Part shown: piece by piece, positions 12,241-24,185 of the stretch | How positions within the stretch are numbered: the first letter of the stretch is position 1 | How the letters are laid out: every line of letters starts with the position of its first letter | Source of the DNA: Sebastes aleutianus | Taxonomy: Eukaryota > Chordata > Actinopteri > Perciformes > Sebastidae | DNA: 64,000 nucleotides | NCBI GenBank assembly: GCA_916700875.1 | Contig: CAKAKS010000067.1 | Location: 7,839,591-7,903,590, forward strand | Reading direction: 5' to 3' | Notes under the pieces: generated by a model | Databases searched by the model: none | Told to the model about the DNA's origin: nothing | The model's input: the letters and a program-made list of their open reading frames with translations, nothing else | Position numbers and translations under genes: made by a program

Positions 12241-13300
12241 GCTAAAAACATATACTTATACAGTACAGTATAAACAATATGAGTCCATAGTTTCAAGTCA
12301 AGAGAGTCATTGAAGAGAAAGAAAAAGACAAAAGCATCTTAGAAGCGAGCTTCTTTCTGACCAGACATCATCCAAACAAAAGATGGAGCTTCTCTGCTTG
12401 AACAAGCGTCTTTTCTTCGAGGGTTAACGTCCTCTTCCTGGTTATTATTAGCGTTGCGTACTGGTATGAAAGTAAACAAAACTAGACTTGAAGAAAGCAA
12501 ATTGTCTTTTTCATAAGGCAGGTTGTGGAGGTCACCCCCGATGCTTCGCATTGCCTCCCGGCAGAATTAAGAAACGCCTCAGCAAGCCCACACGGCTGCA
12601 TTGCTCATTCCCATCATTAAAATAAATTGCTGTGCTCTGTGGTCTGTGTAAAAAGAAAAACGCTACAAAAAAGTCCTGTTTTCACCCCGCGGCTCTGCTC
12701 TGGATTTTGTCACTGTGTCGTCCCAGAGGCTCCTCAGCTGCTTCAGAGACACAGGAAGGAACGCAACGACTTGTCTCGCGGCCTCTTGTTGTATGAAGTA
12801 ATCAATTAATAACGAACAGTCATTTGCATCTGGCTACATCGTGCCGGGAGAAGAAGGAAATCACATATCTGGATGAAGAAAGTGAGGCGAATCTGCTGTT
12901 CATGTCTCTGGAGATTGGATCAATTTTAAAACAGCAACATCTGGTGAAGAAGCTCTTCTTTGGAACAGCAGTGTGTTTACCTGCAATGGTTAGATGGTAC
13001 CTTTGTGAAAATCCCGACAAACTGAAGCTCGGCTCCAGTGGCAATTTCTTTGAAGCAGAATAGGAGAGAGAAAAAGAGATTAAGAGAGAGATAGATGGTT
13101 GATATAATGCCCATCCTCCTCCTCTATGAGAGGACGAAGACCTGGTCTGGTCTGATGAAATGCTCTCTACAGATTGTGTCTGAAGTAACTTGATAAAGGA
13201 TGGATGTGTGGAAGGGCCCGGGTCTCTCCACGTCAAAGCACAAACTGACCTGGCTGAAAAGAACAGACGGTACTGCACTGATCCTTCTCTCAAAGCACAC
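12241..13300. other. Non-coding stretch with the window's longest open frame (not accepted as a gene)
   Basis: A 157-codon open frame runs on the minus strand at 12820-13293. Its Ser-rich translation has no recognisable domain, and the opposite strand (12824-13063) is open as well. With no splice, codon or homology support I leave it as non-coding. Confidence 0.35.
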
Positions 13301-13317
13301 TATTAATAATATAACTT

Positions 13318-13392
13318 TATTTATATAGCACTTTCAAAAACAATGTTAAAAAGTGCTTTGCAGTCAGATAAAATTAGACATTAAAATACTAA
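13318..13392. repeat. Short dispersed repeat ('actttatttatatagcac' motif)
   Basis: The phrase 'aactttatttatatagcact' followed by 'aagtgctttgcagtcagata' is a combination I know as common in fish SINE/LINE tails. Only one clear copy is visible here, so the call rests on recognition rather than comparison. Confidence 0.35.
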
Positions 13393-13707
13393 AAAATCAT
13401 TGTACTGCTCCGTAGAACATCAGGTTAAAACATGTTTAAATTTGGTTGAAATCTTTTTTCTTTTTTTTCTTTTTTATAAATCTAGGATACACATAACCAT
13501 GGCTTCATCAGCTTTTAAATGACCATGTTTAACTGTGAAGCAGATCCTCAATATATTTCAATCAGCAGAAATGAAAGAAATGGCTTATTGGGATATGAAT
13601 TGATTTGATATATTGACTATATGTGATTATGTGATACACCTCTATCTCACGCTGACATTTTGGCCAGGTCTGTACTGTAAAAGAGATGAGACTTCCTGAA
13701 TAAAGCT

Positions 13708-14113
13708 TAAAGGTTCTCTATGCGATGTCCAGATTATTAATATGGCATCAAACATCTATTTGCTATGTAAAGATATAGAGGTGTAATGTCTACCTGAGCA
13801 GAGTTTGAAGTCGCTCTCCCTCTGTATGTGTTGTAATCAGAGTTTCTCTGTGCTTTGTTTACATAGCCGGGCTGGCCACCCGTGCTTTTTAGTGCATGTG
13901 AGCTTCCCCTACCTGGCTAGCTCACGGCTGTCGCTCTGCAATGCTCTCATATGGCGGTTACCACTGATAACGCCGGATGTTGCAGAAGCATAGCACCGAC
14001 TCTCCGGTTCCCCCCCATGTCAACACTGTTAGCTCTGTCAGCACTGCTGCTCAGCTGTCACCATGTTGAGAGCTGTGTGGAGGCAATAGAGATTCTTCCA
14101 ATTTTGCATTTAG
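13708..14113 (+). repeat. Dispersed repeat, family R2
   Basis: Begins 'aaaggttctctatgcgatgt', continues through 'ctggctagctcacggctg' and 'ctctcatatggcggttac', and reaches 'aacactgttagctctgtcag'. The same order of phrases occurs at 48339-48595 plus 49392-49465, where the copy is split by a later transposon insertion. Non-coding. Confidence 0.75.
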
Positions 14114-14212
14114 CACCTTTTAAATAAATTAATAATTAAAATACACACAGAGATCTAGGGGTAACGTCGAGAAACAGTGGGAAGCAAAATCCTCTTGAAC
14201 TTTAGAGGTGCT

Positions 14213-14335
14213 GGTAGGCACATTTTGTTAGCGTTGGATAGAGACAGGCTAGCTGTTTCCCCCCGTTTCCAGTCATTGTGCTAAGCTAAGCTAACCTACT
14301 GCTGGCTGTAGCTTTATAATTAAGTTGGAGTACAG
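14213..14335. repeat. Dispersed repeat, family R3 ('gctagctgtttcc')
   Basis: The phrases 'gagacaggctagctgtttcc' and 'gtttccagtcattgtgctaa' recur in variant form at 39066-39130 and 34590-34630, and inverted at 33025-33075. A widespread, highly diverged fish repeat. Confidence 0.55.
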
Positions 14336-14557
14336 ACGTGAGAGTGGTATCGATCTTCTCATCTAATTCTCGGCAATGAGTGATTTCCCAAAATTTATGT
14401 ATTTAAGTATTCCTATAAATCCATAGTCAGGATTTTTGCCAAAAGTATCTAGTTTAGTTTTTTAATTGTTGGGATCAACATTCAAGCTGAGCTCCTACAA
14501 TCACATCAGGTGTCTACTTATGTGAATATTTGCACTGGTCTAATATTGTATTATATT

Positions 14558-14933
14558 TAGGGATGCACCGATACCGAAACGGATATCGGGCCGATACTGA
14601 CTCAAAAAGCTGGATCGGGTATCGGACAATGGGGACGATTTATTCAATTCAATTCCATGTTTATATACTATATACATTATATACTGACATTTTAATTCCT
14701 GTATAAGTTTTGTCCAATTTGTTACTGCATTAAAAAGGTTTATATTCTAATTCCTGTTAATTGTGAAGATATTTTGCTGGTGTACGATTTATTATTTTTT
14801 TAATAAAAAACAATTCAATAATCATCTATATATTTATTTGTTACATTTTGTTTTACAAAGTTAAGAAAGTGATGTTTAAGTCAAGCCCAGGTATCGACAT
14901 AGGGACTGAAAAAGTCGGATCGGTGCATCCCTA
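14558..14933 (+). mobile_element. hAT-like MITE (GGGATGCACCGAT family) with perfect TSD
   Basis: The left terminal repeat TAGGGATGCACCGAT is mirrored exactly by ATCGGTGCATCCCTA at the right. Both flanks are attatatt (14550-14557 and 14934-14941), a perfect 8-base target-site duplication typical of hAT. The perfect TSD suggests a relatively recent insertion. Length is 376 bases with no transposase. A second, composite copy lies at 54919-55398. Confidence 0.93.
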
Positions 14934-15009
14934 ATTATATTAACTTTTGTCTGACGTGTAGTCAGAGTCAGGATCAACTTTTCACAAAGTAGTTGAGTTA
15001 TATTAAGTG

Positions 15010-15216
15010 TTTTTGACAGGTGTCATATCATATTTGTGCAGCTGCGGAGGCGTATATAAAGCACGGTTCCACTAAACCGGTCGTCACTTCGGATTGTCTC
15101 GCACACGTGGACAGCTTTCCTGCTGTGAATGTCAAGTGCGAGTTATTGAACAGAGTCGGAGGTAGAGGAGTCTCTCGCTGATCCCGAGCAGCTCCTTAGC
15201 CTCTGGCGCTCGGCAG
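15010..15216 (+). promoter_or_regulatory. Promoter-like block with TATA string and splice-donor-like end
   Basis: TATATAAA at 15053-15060 sits in GC-richer sequence than its surroundings. About 155 bases downstream is 'cggcaggtaaagc', a good 5' splice-site match with GT at 15216-15217. This spacing would fit a short non-coding first exon starting near 15085. No downstream coding partner other than the sialyltransferase exons is visible. It could equally be a fragment of a mobile element, or chance. Confidence 0.22.
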
Positions 15217-17464
15217 GTAAAGCACAACAAGCTCCAGCTCAGTCAGACTTCGGGGATTATTTACTTAGACCCTGCTCAGAGTGTCCGACTTCATTTCTCA
15301 AACACCCTTCATTTCCTAGTGCCGGTAGCGCTGCGGCGTCCTAGCATGTCAGTCCCAATCACTCCTGCCTCCCTTGACTCAGGTTTGTGTTGGAGAGAGA
15401 GAGAGAGAAAAGAAGGATTTAACAGAGCTTTTTACGTGTTTTCTCATTTTTTGTTCAGCTCCGTTCAAGCCCAAACACAATTTATTATGTCACATTTTTC
15501 AAGAAAGCAGTAGCAGTGGGGACTAAAGGAGATTCGGTAAAAAGCCAGGCAGTGTCGAGCCTGACCTCATGACACCTTTTGTTTGCCGTTTTTGAGTAAA
15601 AGACTATGTTTTTCTGCTTTAACAAAACAAGCAAATTGCATTCTCTCTGTCCTCCGGCTCTGGCTGTTATTTGTCACCTGCCAGAGCAGCTTCACACCAT
15701 GCCTTATCTCTATTTTAAATTGGCCACACAATAACAGCAATGTCTCTGCAAAGTTGTGCCATTATGGTTGTCATAGGTAAACACATTGTCTGCTGAAGAC
15801 CTTGAAGTCTATCAGTCGTTCCCTCTTCGCCTCCACTTCCACACATCTGCTTTGAAATGTTAGTTATCAGGTCAGCAGATCCCACCCCTTTATTTATTCC
15901 AGCAAGCTTCTTTTTTTTTTTTTTGCTCCAGGACATTCAGCACTCGACTGGAGACGCGGTGTATGTGTGCAAATGTATGTATGTGTGCTTGTGTTTCTGT
16001 GTGTCTTCTGCTAGAGTGGCAAATGGCTAATGAATAATGCAGGGTAATAGTGATGTGTTGACAGCTCTGACGGCTGAGAGCTGCCGAGCTGTGTATCAAT
16101 GATAATGTGCCATTTCCCTTCTGTGCTCCTTCACTCCCTTATTACAACAAATTGCATTTTTGTAATTTCACCTCCCCACAGCCCCGGTGTCAGTGTGTGT
16201 GAGAGAGAGTGTGTTGGGCCGCCATAACTAAAAGCTAAACTACATTGTTCACTTGGGGCCATGAAGCCACATTTTACAATAAGGAGGTTTGAAAGTCTTT
16301 AGTTTAGCTTGCTGATTGGTTTCTAAATAAATTTGGGCTTGTCTCTGCCATTTATGCTCACTGGCTTTGGTGTGGTCATATTTGAGTGCTTGGTGTCTGC
16401 CCTCATATCCTATTGCCTACCACAAAATGATATTGAGATTGTTTTCTCAGTATTTTTGTCTGGAAATTTGAGGATTTTAGTTTTAGGAGTGCAGTTTATG
16501 TTTTGTTATTGGCCGTTAAATATTGTGAGTTTTTAAGGGTCCTTTAAGGTCTTTAAATTGCTATTTTTCAGCCAAGAAAAAATATATTACAGAACAAGAC
16601 CAAGAGACTACAGCCACGCTAGCAGCTCTGTGAAGCTATACTTAGACAAAGAGTATAGAAGCAAAGAGGCGAAACTCTGGGGCTTTTTTGACAATGGCCG
16701 CTAGTTGGCACTGCGGTAGCACTGCCGACATTTTGGACTGAAAACACCAATGAGTCCGTTGCCATAAATGTATAAAGAGACGTCTGTGAATCGGAGGATC
16801 ATTTTTATCAAGGTTAATCAACTTCCCAGTACAAACACTTAAATAGCCCTCATTTAAATCATTATGTCCTAAATGTTATTTTCTTCGACATAATAAACGT
16901 GCATCAGACCGACGGGACTGCACCACCCTGCACGCTCATATGACATATCCAGTTCTGCCGGCTCCTGTTAGCTGTAATAATGGATATATTGGCTGTAATT
17001 CATCACATTTATTATCTTATAATACACCCATGGGCTGTATGCTGTAAGCCTGTTCCGTGGTGGATGTATTAAAGTCTCTGTTACCAAAGTAGCTAGTAGT
17101 GCTAGTAGCATGACATAAACAGCATTTAATGGAGTTGTAGGCTATTTACTAACACGCAGGGCAAAAGCACAGGACACAACCTCTTCTACATCCATGGTCT
17201 GAGGTCTTCTGGACATTGATTTTGGAGATCCTTGACATGAAAAAGTTTGATATTGTTCTCAAAATCTGTGTGCTAGAACTTCCATTTATGTCCATCGCTC
17301 ACTTTATGCTCCTCTGGGAAGCAGCCAGGCAAAAAATAAATAAATAAGTAAGTAAGTTAATAGTTATAATAGTATGCATATTTATAATATTTTTTATTGT
17401 TCAACACAGGCCATTTCGGTAGAGACATTACAATTAAACATTTTTGATAGGTCATAATCATGGA
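15217..17464. other. Non-coding stretch
   Basis: No exon recognised. A short CT/T run lies at about 15908-15925. Sequence at 16760-16900 shares phrasing ('gtctgtgaatc', 'cttcccagtacaaac', 'cctcatttaaatcattatgt') with 37370-37460, so it probably holds a diverged copy of that repeat. Confidence 0.35.
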
Positions 17465-17565
17465 CTGTTGTTGTTGTCTCTGCTCTGTGTTTTAATTGTG
17501 TCTATATTACGTTCATTGTTTACTGTGATGTACCACAAATTGCCCCTTTGGGGAAATTCAAGTTT
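17465..17565 (+). repeat. LINE 3'-end-like fragment
   Basis: Contains 'gtaccacaaattgccccttt' and 'ggggaaattcaag', a combination I recognise from the 3' ends of fish non-LTR retrotransposons. Short and lacking coding sequence. Confidence 0.35.
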
Positions 17566-17770
17566 TCAAATGTTAACCTCATGGTGGCGCTAGAGGAAAT
17601 ATGACGGGGGTCACCAGAGTTGGATTCAGCCTCTGGTTACCGTGAACATCTATACACAATTCCATGGCAATCCATCCAATAGTTGTTGAGATATTTCAGT
17701 CAGTGACTAACCGACAGACAGACAGAGACATATCCATCCCCAGAGCCATGGCACCAGCATGACATTTGGA
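17566..17770 (-). repeat. Interspersed repeat, family R1
   Basis: Shares 'aacctcatggtggcgctaga' and 'tccatccaatagttgttgag' with the copy at 11850-12240. Non-coding. Confidence 0.65.
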
Positions 17771-18139
17771 CTCATGTTTTCTAAAATCTTGTCTACGGCC
17801 AAGCAACGATTCAAACAGGATCTAGCTTATGAAACCTTTTCAGCTTCTGTATTATTCACACTGTCGTCTTGGTCTTATGAACAAATCCTCAGCAGAGTGC
17901 GTGACACATTTTACTTGTTAATCAGCAGGTTCATTTAGAATAAGCAGAAGAAAAACATAGCTGAACTGACGATGATAAGAGCACCACCTACAGAAACTCA
18001 TACTTCATTAACTTGAGCACCAAGGACACAGACGTCAAGAGTATCATTCACATTTCTTGACTGATCTCTAAAGAGTGCAGGGCAGAAACACCACAGCCAT
18101 TATTACTGAGCGCCAAAGAGAGGAGACTTACTTCACGAG

Positions 18140-18345
18140 GGAAGCAGCAGCAGTAAGCACGGTGGTCATGTGGCTGGAGAGACTGTCTCTTATCAGAGAG
18201 TTCATAGGTTCGATCCCCACAACACATTTGTCTCTCAGCAGCGTCGTGTCATGTCGAACTGTCTTTGAGCAAGACGCTGCAGCCTCCACCTGCTCAGTAT
18301 TCACCAGCAGCACTGATAACCGGGGAATGTAAAGATGTGGAATCT
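18140..18345 (+). mobile_element. tRNA-derived SINE
   Basis: Has a pol III-type B box GGTTCGATCCC at 18207-18217 and an A-box-like 'tggctggagag' about 36 bases upstream. After it comes 'ctttgagcaagacgctgcag', the phrase typical of fish tRNA-derived SINE bodies. No intact tRNA cloverleaf is evident, so it is a SINE rather than a tRNA gene. Confidence 0.6.
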
Positions 18346-18431
18346 ACACTGTGTAATTGTTTCTCCCATGTTACAATTTGACCCCCTTGCATTTAATGAT
18401 GCATGTGTTTGCATAATATTTTGCAGTATAC

Positions 18432-18474
18432 AGTGTATATATATATATAGATAGAGAGAGAGAGAGAAAGAGAG
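18432..18474. repeat. (TA)n then (GA)n compound microsatellite
   Basis: A run of TATA dinucleotides is followed immediately by GAGA dinucleotides, just upstream of the rearranged family A copy. Confidence 0.85.
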
Positions 18475-18478
18475 ATTA

Positions 18479-19400
18479 GTTTTAAAGCCACTAATTTCTT
18501 TAACACATTAATGCAACTTGCGATTTTTTAGGTTGTAGCGGGTTCAGTTTTAAAGCGAAGTTTTTAGAGTGAAGGTACTGGCACCATATGAAACTAGAAA
18601 ACTGTCAATCGATTAAAATATTTAATCACATTGTCCATAGTTAATCGCGATTAATCGCAAATTAATCGCACATTTTTCATCTGTTCAAAATGTACCTTAA
18701 AGGGAGATTTGTCAAGTTAATACTCTTATCAACCTGGAAGTGGGCAAATATGCTGCTTTATGCAAATGTAAGTACTGTATATATTTATTATTATAAATCA
18801 ATTAACAACACAAAACAATGACAAATATTGTCCAGAAACCCTCACAGGTACTGCATTTAGCATAAAATATATGCTCAAATCATAACATAGCAAACTGCAG
18901 CCCAACAGGCAACAACAGCTGTCAGTGTGTCAGTGTGCTGACTTGACTAGGACTTGCCCCAAACTGCATGTGATTATCATAAAGTGGGCATGTCTGTAAA
19001 GGGGAGACTCGTGGGTACCCATTTTCATTCACATATCTAGAGGTCAGAGGTCAAGGGACCATTTTGAAAATGGCCATGACAGTTTTTTCTCGCCAAAATT
19101 TAGCATAAGTTTTGGGCGTTATTTAACTTCCTTCACGACAAACTAGTGTGACATGGTTGGTACCAATGGATTCCTTAGATTTTCCAGTTTCAAAAGAGCC
19201 CACTTCAACCTAAAAATCACAAGTTGTGTTAATGTGTTTTCCTCGACAAAATTTTGCTCAAGTTTGGAGCGTTAGAGGCTTTAAAACTGAGCCCACTACA
19301 ACTTCCGGAGGTCGATTGCATTAAAGAAATTAGTGCCGTTAAAACGAATTAGTGTTAACATAATGTCAAAGTTAATGCAAAGTTAATTTTGACAGCCCTA
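18479..19400 (+). mobile_element. hAT-like family A copy, with an inverted 3' fragment at its left edge
   Basis: A forward body begins at 18602 with 'ctgtcaatcgattaaaatat' and ends with 'gacagcccta' at 19400. The preceding 18479-18601 is the inverse of the family's 3' end ('gccactaatttctttaacac', 'tgaaactagaaaa'), so the copy folds back on itself. Family A has TAGGGCTGTC/GACAGCCCTA ends and carries no transposase. The internal phrase 'gaaaccctcacaggtactgc' is shared by the other copies. Confidence 0.8.
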
Positions 19401-20483
19401 ATATACAGTATATATTTAAAAAACTGCAAAGCCAAAGAATGCCCCTGTGATGAATGCAACGTCTAGATTTGTTCTTCTTATTATAAATCAAAAAACATTT
19501 TGGCATTAAAACTGTTAAAAAAAATGGCCCCACTTGGCGTAATTTCAACAGTAAGTGTTTAAAACTGAAAATGAAATTTGAGTCTCTCATCCATTTTTGA
19601 TGACTTCACAGGGTTGCTGTAATGATTTTTATTGGGTTTTAAAGATTTTTATTGTGTAATTTTATATGTTTATATGTCTGTCTTAGTGTTTAACAATCTC
19701 GGGGCCATGTTTCAATCATCCCATATTATGGGAAGAAATGTGTTTTGTAGATCCATAAATAAATCAAACCAACTCAAAAATACTGAAAGGTAAAATTATA
19801 TATCTTTAATTTTTTTTTTATCCCAATCCATCTCATCACCCACCCTCACCGTCTCCTTTCCTGCTTTAATAAGCTCTATGTTCATAATTGCTCGTAATCA
19901 GAATTCATTATTCGTATATAATTTGAAAAACTAGCAGCAATGGGCATTTGACAAAAGGGAAGAAAATTCTCCATCAAGGTGCTAAGTGACAGACGTAATG
20001 AGATGTAGATGAGATGTTTGTCAGTGATATGAAGAATAGTTTACGGTGGAGCAGGCTGGAATATGACGTGAATTGTTTGGGAAATGAAATTCTAGTTATC
20101 ATTCAGACCTGCATCAGTCATATGCCAGCTGCTTTCACAGCACAACAATGTGAGAGAAAGGAGTTTTACAGTTAATTATTTCTGATTCATAGCAATGTTT
20201 CCCACACAACTGGAATGGAAATTACATATTTTTAATGAGCTGATTTCAAGCTGTTGGAAAGCTTTGTGCAGTGTTTTTTGTCAATGTCATGGTCACAGTC
20301 TTTCACTTTTGTGATTTCATTTTACCAGCAGGAGACTTGGAGACTTCTGGAACACAACAAGGTTCAGTGAATTGAAATTTACGCCTCTACTATAGCCTGC
20401 TAAGCTGTGATAAAGGTCCATGACCATCAGCTACGGCATAAAGCATCCTCCTGCTTTTGTGCGCAGGTAGATTATTTAGGACA

Positions 20484-20760
20484 GTGGTTCCCAATTTAGG
20501 GGTCACAAAACAAATGTGAGTGGTCATGAAATGACTAACAAGATAGGACAGCAGAGAAAACACTTTTCTGCTGCACCAAATGACGCTTATTTTATTAAGA
20601 CTTTTCTCTAATCTTTGCTCTTTAAAGTGGCAATCTCAAAGATTTCCATTTAAAATAATGTCTGTTGAGTCACTATCTATAGCTAAATGAGGTAACACAA
20701 TGGTGATTGAGCCTATAGCCCACCGATGAAACAATTGCAATATTATATATATTTACAGTT
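20484..20760 (+). mobile_element. hAT-like fragment with CAGTGGTTCCCAA left end
   Basis: Starts 'cagtggttcccaatttaggg', a terminus I recognise from a widespread vertebrate hAT family. The inverse terminus 'ttgggaaccacta' appears at 61061-61073. The interior contains the piece repeated inversely at 8635-8760. The right end is not defined. Confidence 0.5.
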
Positions 20761-21171
20761 TTATGAAATGTCTGTGGTGACGTTCCCGGAAAATTCAAGT
20801 TTTTCTTCATTGTATACATACAAAAAAGGAACAATGCACACAATTCTGAAAACTTGAAGCTCCTGTACATAGAAAAACAATGTTTCTGTTCTATGTCTAT
20901 TCCATACTAACATGCTATTTAGTACACTATGTGAGATTTTTTTATTATGTCCAAAACCTTAGTATGAAACCAATAGAGTGCTCCAGGGATGACGTATTTG
21001 TGTAGGCCAACCAGGAGGTTAACATTGCCCTGGGTTCCCTCAACAGAAAATAAGCTCTGTGGCAAACACACGTTTATGATACTTTCACGTTTTGTTCAGC
21101 AAGATAATCTTCACAATGAACACCACTTAATGATTTTTGAAGAGTAAATGTGTTTTCACACAAATAGACAT

Positions 21172-21711
21172 TGGGGCTGTCAAGGTTGACGTAATAATTT
21201 TGTGATTTTTAGGGTGTAGCAGCCTCAAGCTAGAGTTTTAAAGGTAGAGTGAAGATACTGGTATCATATGAAACTAAAAACCGAAGGAATCCATCCAACC
21301 ACGTTATACTGGCTTGTCGAGAAGGAGGATAAATAACGCTCCAAACTTACACTAAATTTTGGCGAGAAAAAAACTGGCATTGCCATTTTCAAAGGGGTCC
21401 CTTGACCTCTGACCTCAAGATATGTGAATGAAAATGGGTTCTATGGGTACCCACGAGTCTCCCCTTTACACACATGCCCACTTTATGCACACTGCAGCAC
21501 ACTGACAGCTGTTGTTGCCTGTTGGGCTTGAATTTGCCATGTTATGATTTCATCATATTTTTTATGCTAAATGCAGTACCTGTGAGGGTTTCTGGAAAAT
21601 ATATGTCATTGTTTTGAGTTGTTAATTGATTTCTAATAATAAATATATACATATATTTGCATAAAGCAAGCATATTCACCCACTCCCATGTTGATAAGAG
21701 TATTAAATACT
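21172..21711 (-). mobile_element. hAT-like family A copy, reverse, truncated
   Basis: Begins with a TGGGGCTGTC terminus at 21172 and reads through the family A body in reverse orientation ('tgcagtacctgtgagggttt', 'tgataagagtattaaatact'). It stops at 21711 where R1-like sequence begins, so the opposite terminus is missing. Confidence 0.8.
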
Positions 21712-22090
21712 TCTAAATCAACCGGGACTGAAATCTTAAGGATTACCACTTTTAAACATGCTAGCAGCATGACTTTATGGATGGCGGTCAGACCGCCTGT
21801 CTGCTGGTTGGCCAGCTCCTCCACTTTGGTCCAGACTGAAATATATCTCAACAACTGTGAGATGGATTCCCATTTAAGTTTTTTACAGACATTCACGGTT
21901 CCCAAACGATGAATCCTTTAGTGATCCCCTGACTTTTTCTCTAGTGCCATTACGTTTTTGTTTTTCTAGTGAACAACTATTGGATGGATTTCCATGATTG
22001 TTTGTACTAGCATTCATGTCCCTCTCAGGATGAATTGTAATAACTTTAGTTATTCCCTAGCCTTTCATTTAGTGCCACCATCAGCACTGA
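21712..22090 (+). repeat. Interspersed repeat, family R1
   Basis: Contains 'atctcaacaactgtgagatg', 'gtgatcccctgactttttct' and 'aactattggatggatttcca', the same phrases as at 455-725. It lies between two reverse copies of family A. Confidence 0.65.
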
Positions 22091-22506
22091 TTCACGATTA
22101 ATTACTGAATCATTTTACGGTTGAAAATGATTTGTTATTGGGTTGAACTGGTCACAGCTGGTAGACACATACATCAGGGGGAACAAGTAGACATTCCTTC
22201 AATGTTTCAGGGATCATAAGCCAAAAGTGTTGGGAAACAGTTGGAGTTTGTATTGAGCGCTGTCCAAGGTGCTGATCCTGGAACAGCAAGGGATGCTGGA
22301 GCTGTCCAAGGTACCTCAGCAATAATGGGCAGGCTGCTGGTAACACTGACAGGATGCATCATGGCAAATAGGATTTGCTGTTTCAAACATCTGTGTTATT
22401 TTAGGAAGTATGCCAGTTAACTCTGCTGTTTTTTTATTCTTTAGTTTGTTTATGTTCCTGTGCACCACTTTGGTATTTTCATCTTGGTTTGTGGAGGACC
22501 ACAGAG

Positions 22507-23056
22507 CCATTGGTAGCAACCATGTCATACTAGCTTGTCGCGAAGGATGTTAAATAACGCTCCAAACTTGCGCTAAATTTTGGAGAGGAAAACTGGCATG
22601 GCCATTTTCAAAGGCATCCCTTGACATCTGACCTCAAAGATATGTGAATGAAAATGGGTTCTATGGGTACCCACGAGTCTCCCCTTTACAGACATGCCCA
22701 CTTTATGATAATCACATGCAGTTTGGAGCAAGTCATAGTGAAGTCAGCTCACTGACATACTGACAGCTGTTGTTGCCTGTTGGGCTGCAGTTTGCCATGT
22801 TATGATTTGAGCATATTTGTTACGCTAAATGCAGTACCTGTGAGGGTTTCTGGACAATATTTGTCATTGTTTTGTGTTGTTTATTGAATACTAATAATAA
22901 ATATAAACATACATTTGTATAAAGCAAGCATATTTGCCCACTCCCATGTTGATAAGAGTATTAAATACTTAACAAATCTCCCTTTAGGGTACATTTTGAA
23001 CAGATAAAAAATGTGATTCATTTGCGATTAACTATTTTAATCAATTGCCAGCCCTA
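22507..23056 (-). mobile_element. hAT-like family A copy, reverse, 3' truncated
   Basis: The family A body runs from 'ccattggtagcaaccatgtc' to the terminus 'gccagccctag' at 23056. The family's 3' end is missing on the left. It overlaps in content with 21172-21711, so these are two separate copies rather than halves of one. Confidence 0.82.
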
Positions 23057-23064
23057 GTATTAAT

Positions 23065-24077
23065 TCATCTTCTTTAACTGGTTTTCTTTATAAATCCATT
23101 TTTATCTGACCTATTTATTGGTGAATTGATATATTAATTTGTATGTTATTTAGATAATCCTCCTTTTTATTTCCCATTAGGTCCTGTATTTATTCTCCAG
23201 TTAGATATTTATGAGTAGATTTATACAACACCTGTGGTCCTCCACAATCTCTATGCTGGTACTGTACTCCCCTCATCGTTGACAGCATCATGCTGTGCAC
23301 TCTGTTTAATTTATACAAGGTCTAAGGCTCCTTGTAGTATTCTGCATTGCTGAAAAGGCAGGGGGCCCTCTGGGAGCGCGGGGCCACCTGCCATGCGGGC
23401 GCACACTTTATGACCCACTTACTAGTCAGCTTTTTGACAAAACCTCGAGTGAAGATGCATCTCAACCGTGTGTTTGTGAGTTTGAAAATGATCAAAGCTC
23501 ACATGTTTTTAACTTCGAGAGGTCATAACAACACTGAAGTCTGATGCTGATGAAAGGATTATGCATGTTGTTATTGATTGGCCCACAGGGTTCCCGCATC
23601 ATCCACAGGGGACCACGCGTGTGCTGCTGTTGTGATGAGCTGTTCAACAACCTCATAAACTGTGTTTCTTTTCTCACCCTTTGAATCTGTTTATATATAC
23701 GCTGAAGTGTGAATTTGACAACCTCTTTAACTATTAACGTACACAATGATAAATTAGAGAAATTCCTTGTGAGACCTGCAGTATGACAGACATATGGTCC
23801 TACACCTGAGGGCTGTGCTGCAGATGCATTTACATTTAAAATTTACATATTTGATCCCTAGCTGAGGCTCTTATCCAGGGCATGCTACAATAAGAACAGC
23901 TGTTGGAATAATTGTAATTCTCAGATCAGCTGCATTACAAGCACACGAGAGCAAAGGGTACAAAAGGTCAGAGAAAAAGCGGCGTCCTGGAAACTCTATA
24001 GATGTTTTCATTTGAATGCAAAAGTTTTTTTTATGCAAATGAATATTAAAGAGCTGCTGTCTTTGTGTGTTTCGCAG
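23065..24077. other. Intronic sequence ending in the 3' splice site of the first visible exon
   Basis: No repeat with clear ends. The last bases, 'ctttgtgtgtttcgcag', form a pyrimidine tract and AG acceptor at 24076-24077. Confidence 0.5.
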
Positions 24078-24185
24078 GATCCAGTCGGGCTCCTACCTCA
24101 GCACCGGCTGGTTCACGCTCATCCTCGCCATGGACATGTGCAAAGAGATCCATATCTACGGCATGATAAATGACACCTACTGCAA
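24078..24185 (+). CDS. st6galnac3: Penultimate coding exon of an ST6GALNAC3-like alpha-2,6-sialyltransferase (partial gene)
   Basis: The product is predicted to be a type II Golgi membrane enzyme that transfers sialic acid from CMP-sialic acid in alpha-2,6 linkage to GalNAc of sialylated glycans, including gangliosides. This is known from the family, not shown here. The exon is 108 bases. Its first G completes a codon begun in the previous exon, 35 full codons follow, and the last two bases (AA) open a Lys codon. It encodes sialylmotif S: 'SGSYLSTGWFTLILAMDM' is followed by 'EIHIYGMINDTYC'. Splice sites are clean: tttcgcag before and gtaagac after. The YGMINDTYC ending fits ST6GALNAC3 better than ST6GALNAC5 as I recall them. 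Exons with the cytoplasmic tail, membrane anchor and sialylmotif L lie outside the window. Confidence 0.93.

Noticed and set aside
12820..13293. 157-codon open frame on the minus strand, the longest in the window
   Set aside because: No domain, no splice or homology support. The opposite strand is also open. The composition is Ser-rich and typical of chance frames.
18207..18217. Possible tRNA gene (perfect B box)
   Set aside because: No complete cloverleaf or acceptor stem. The downstream sequence is a SINE body.
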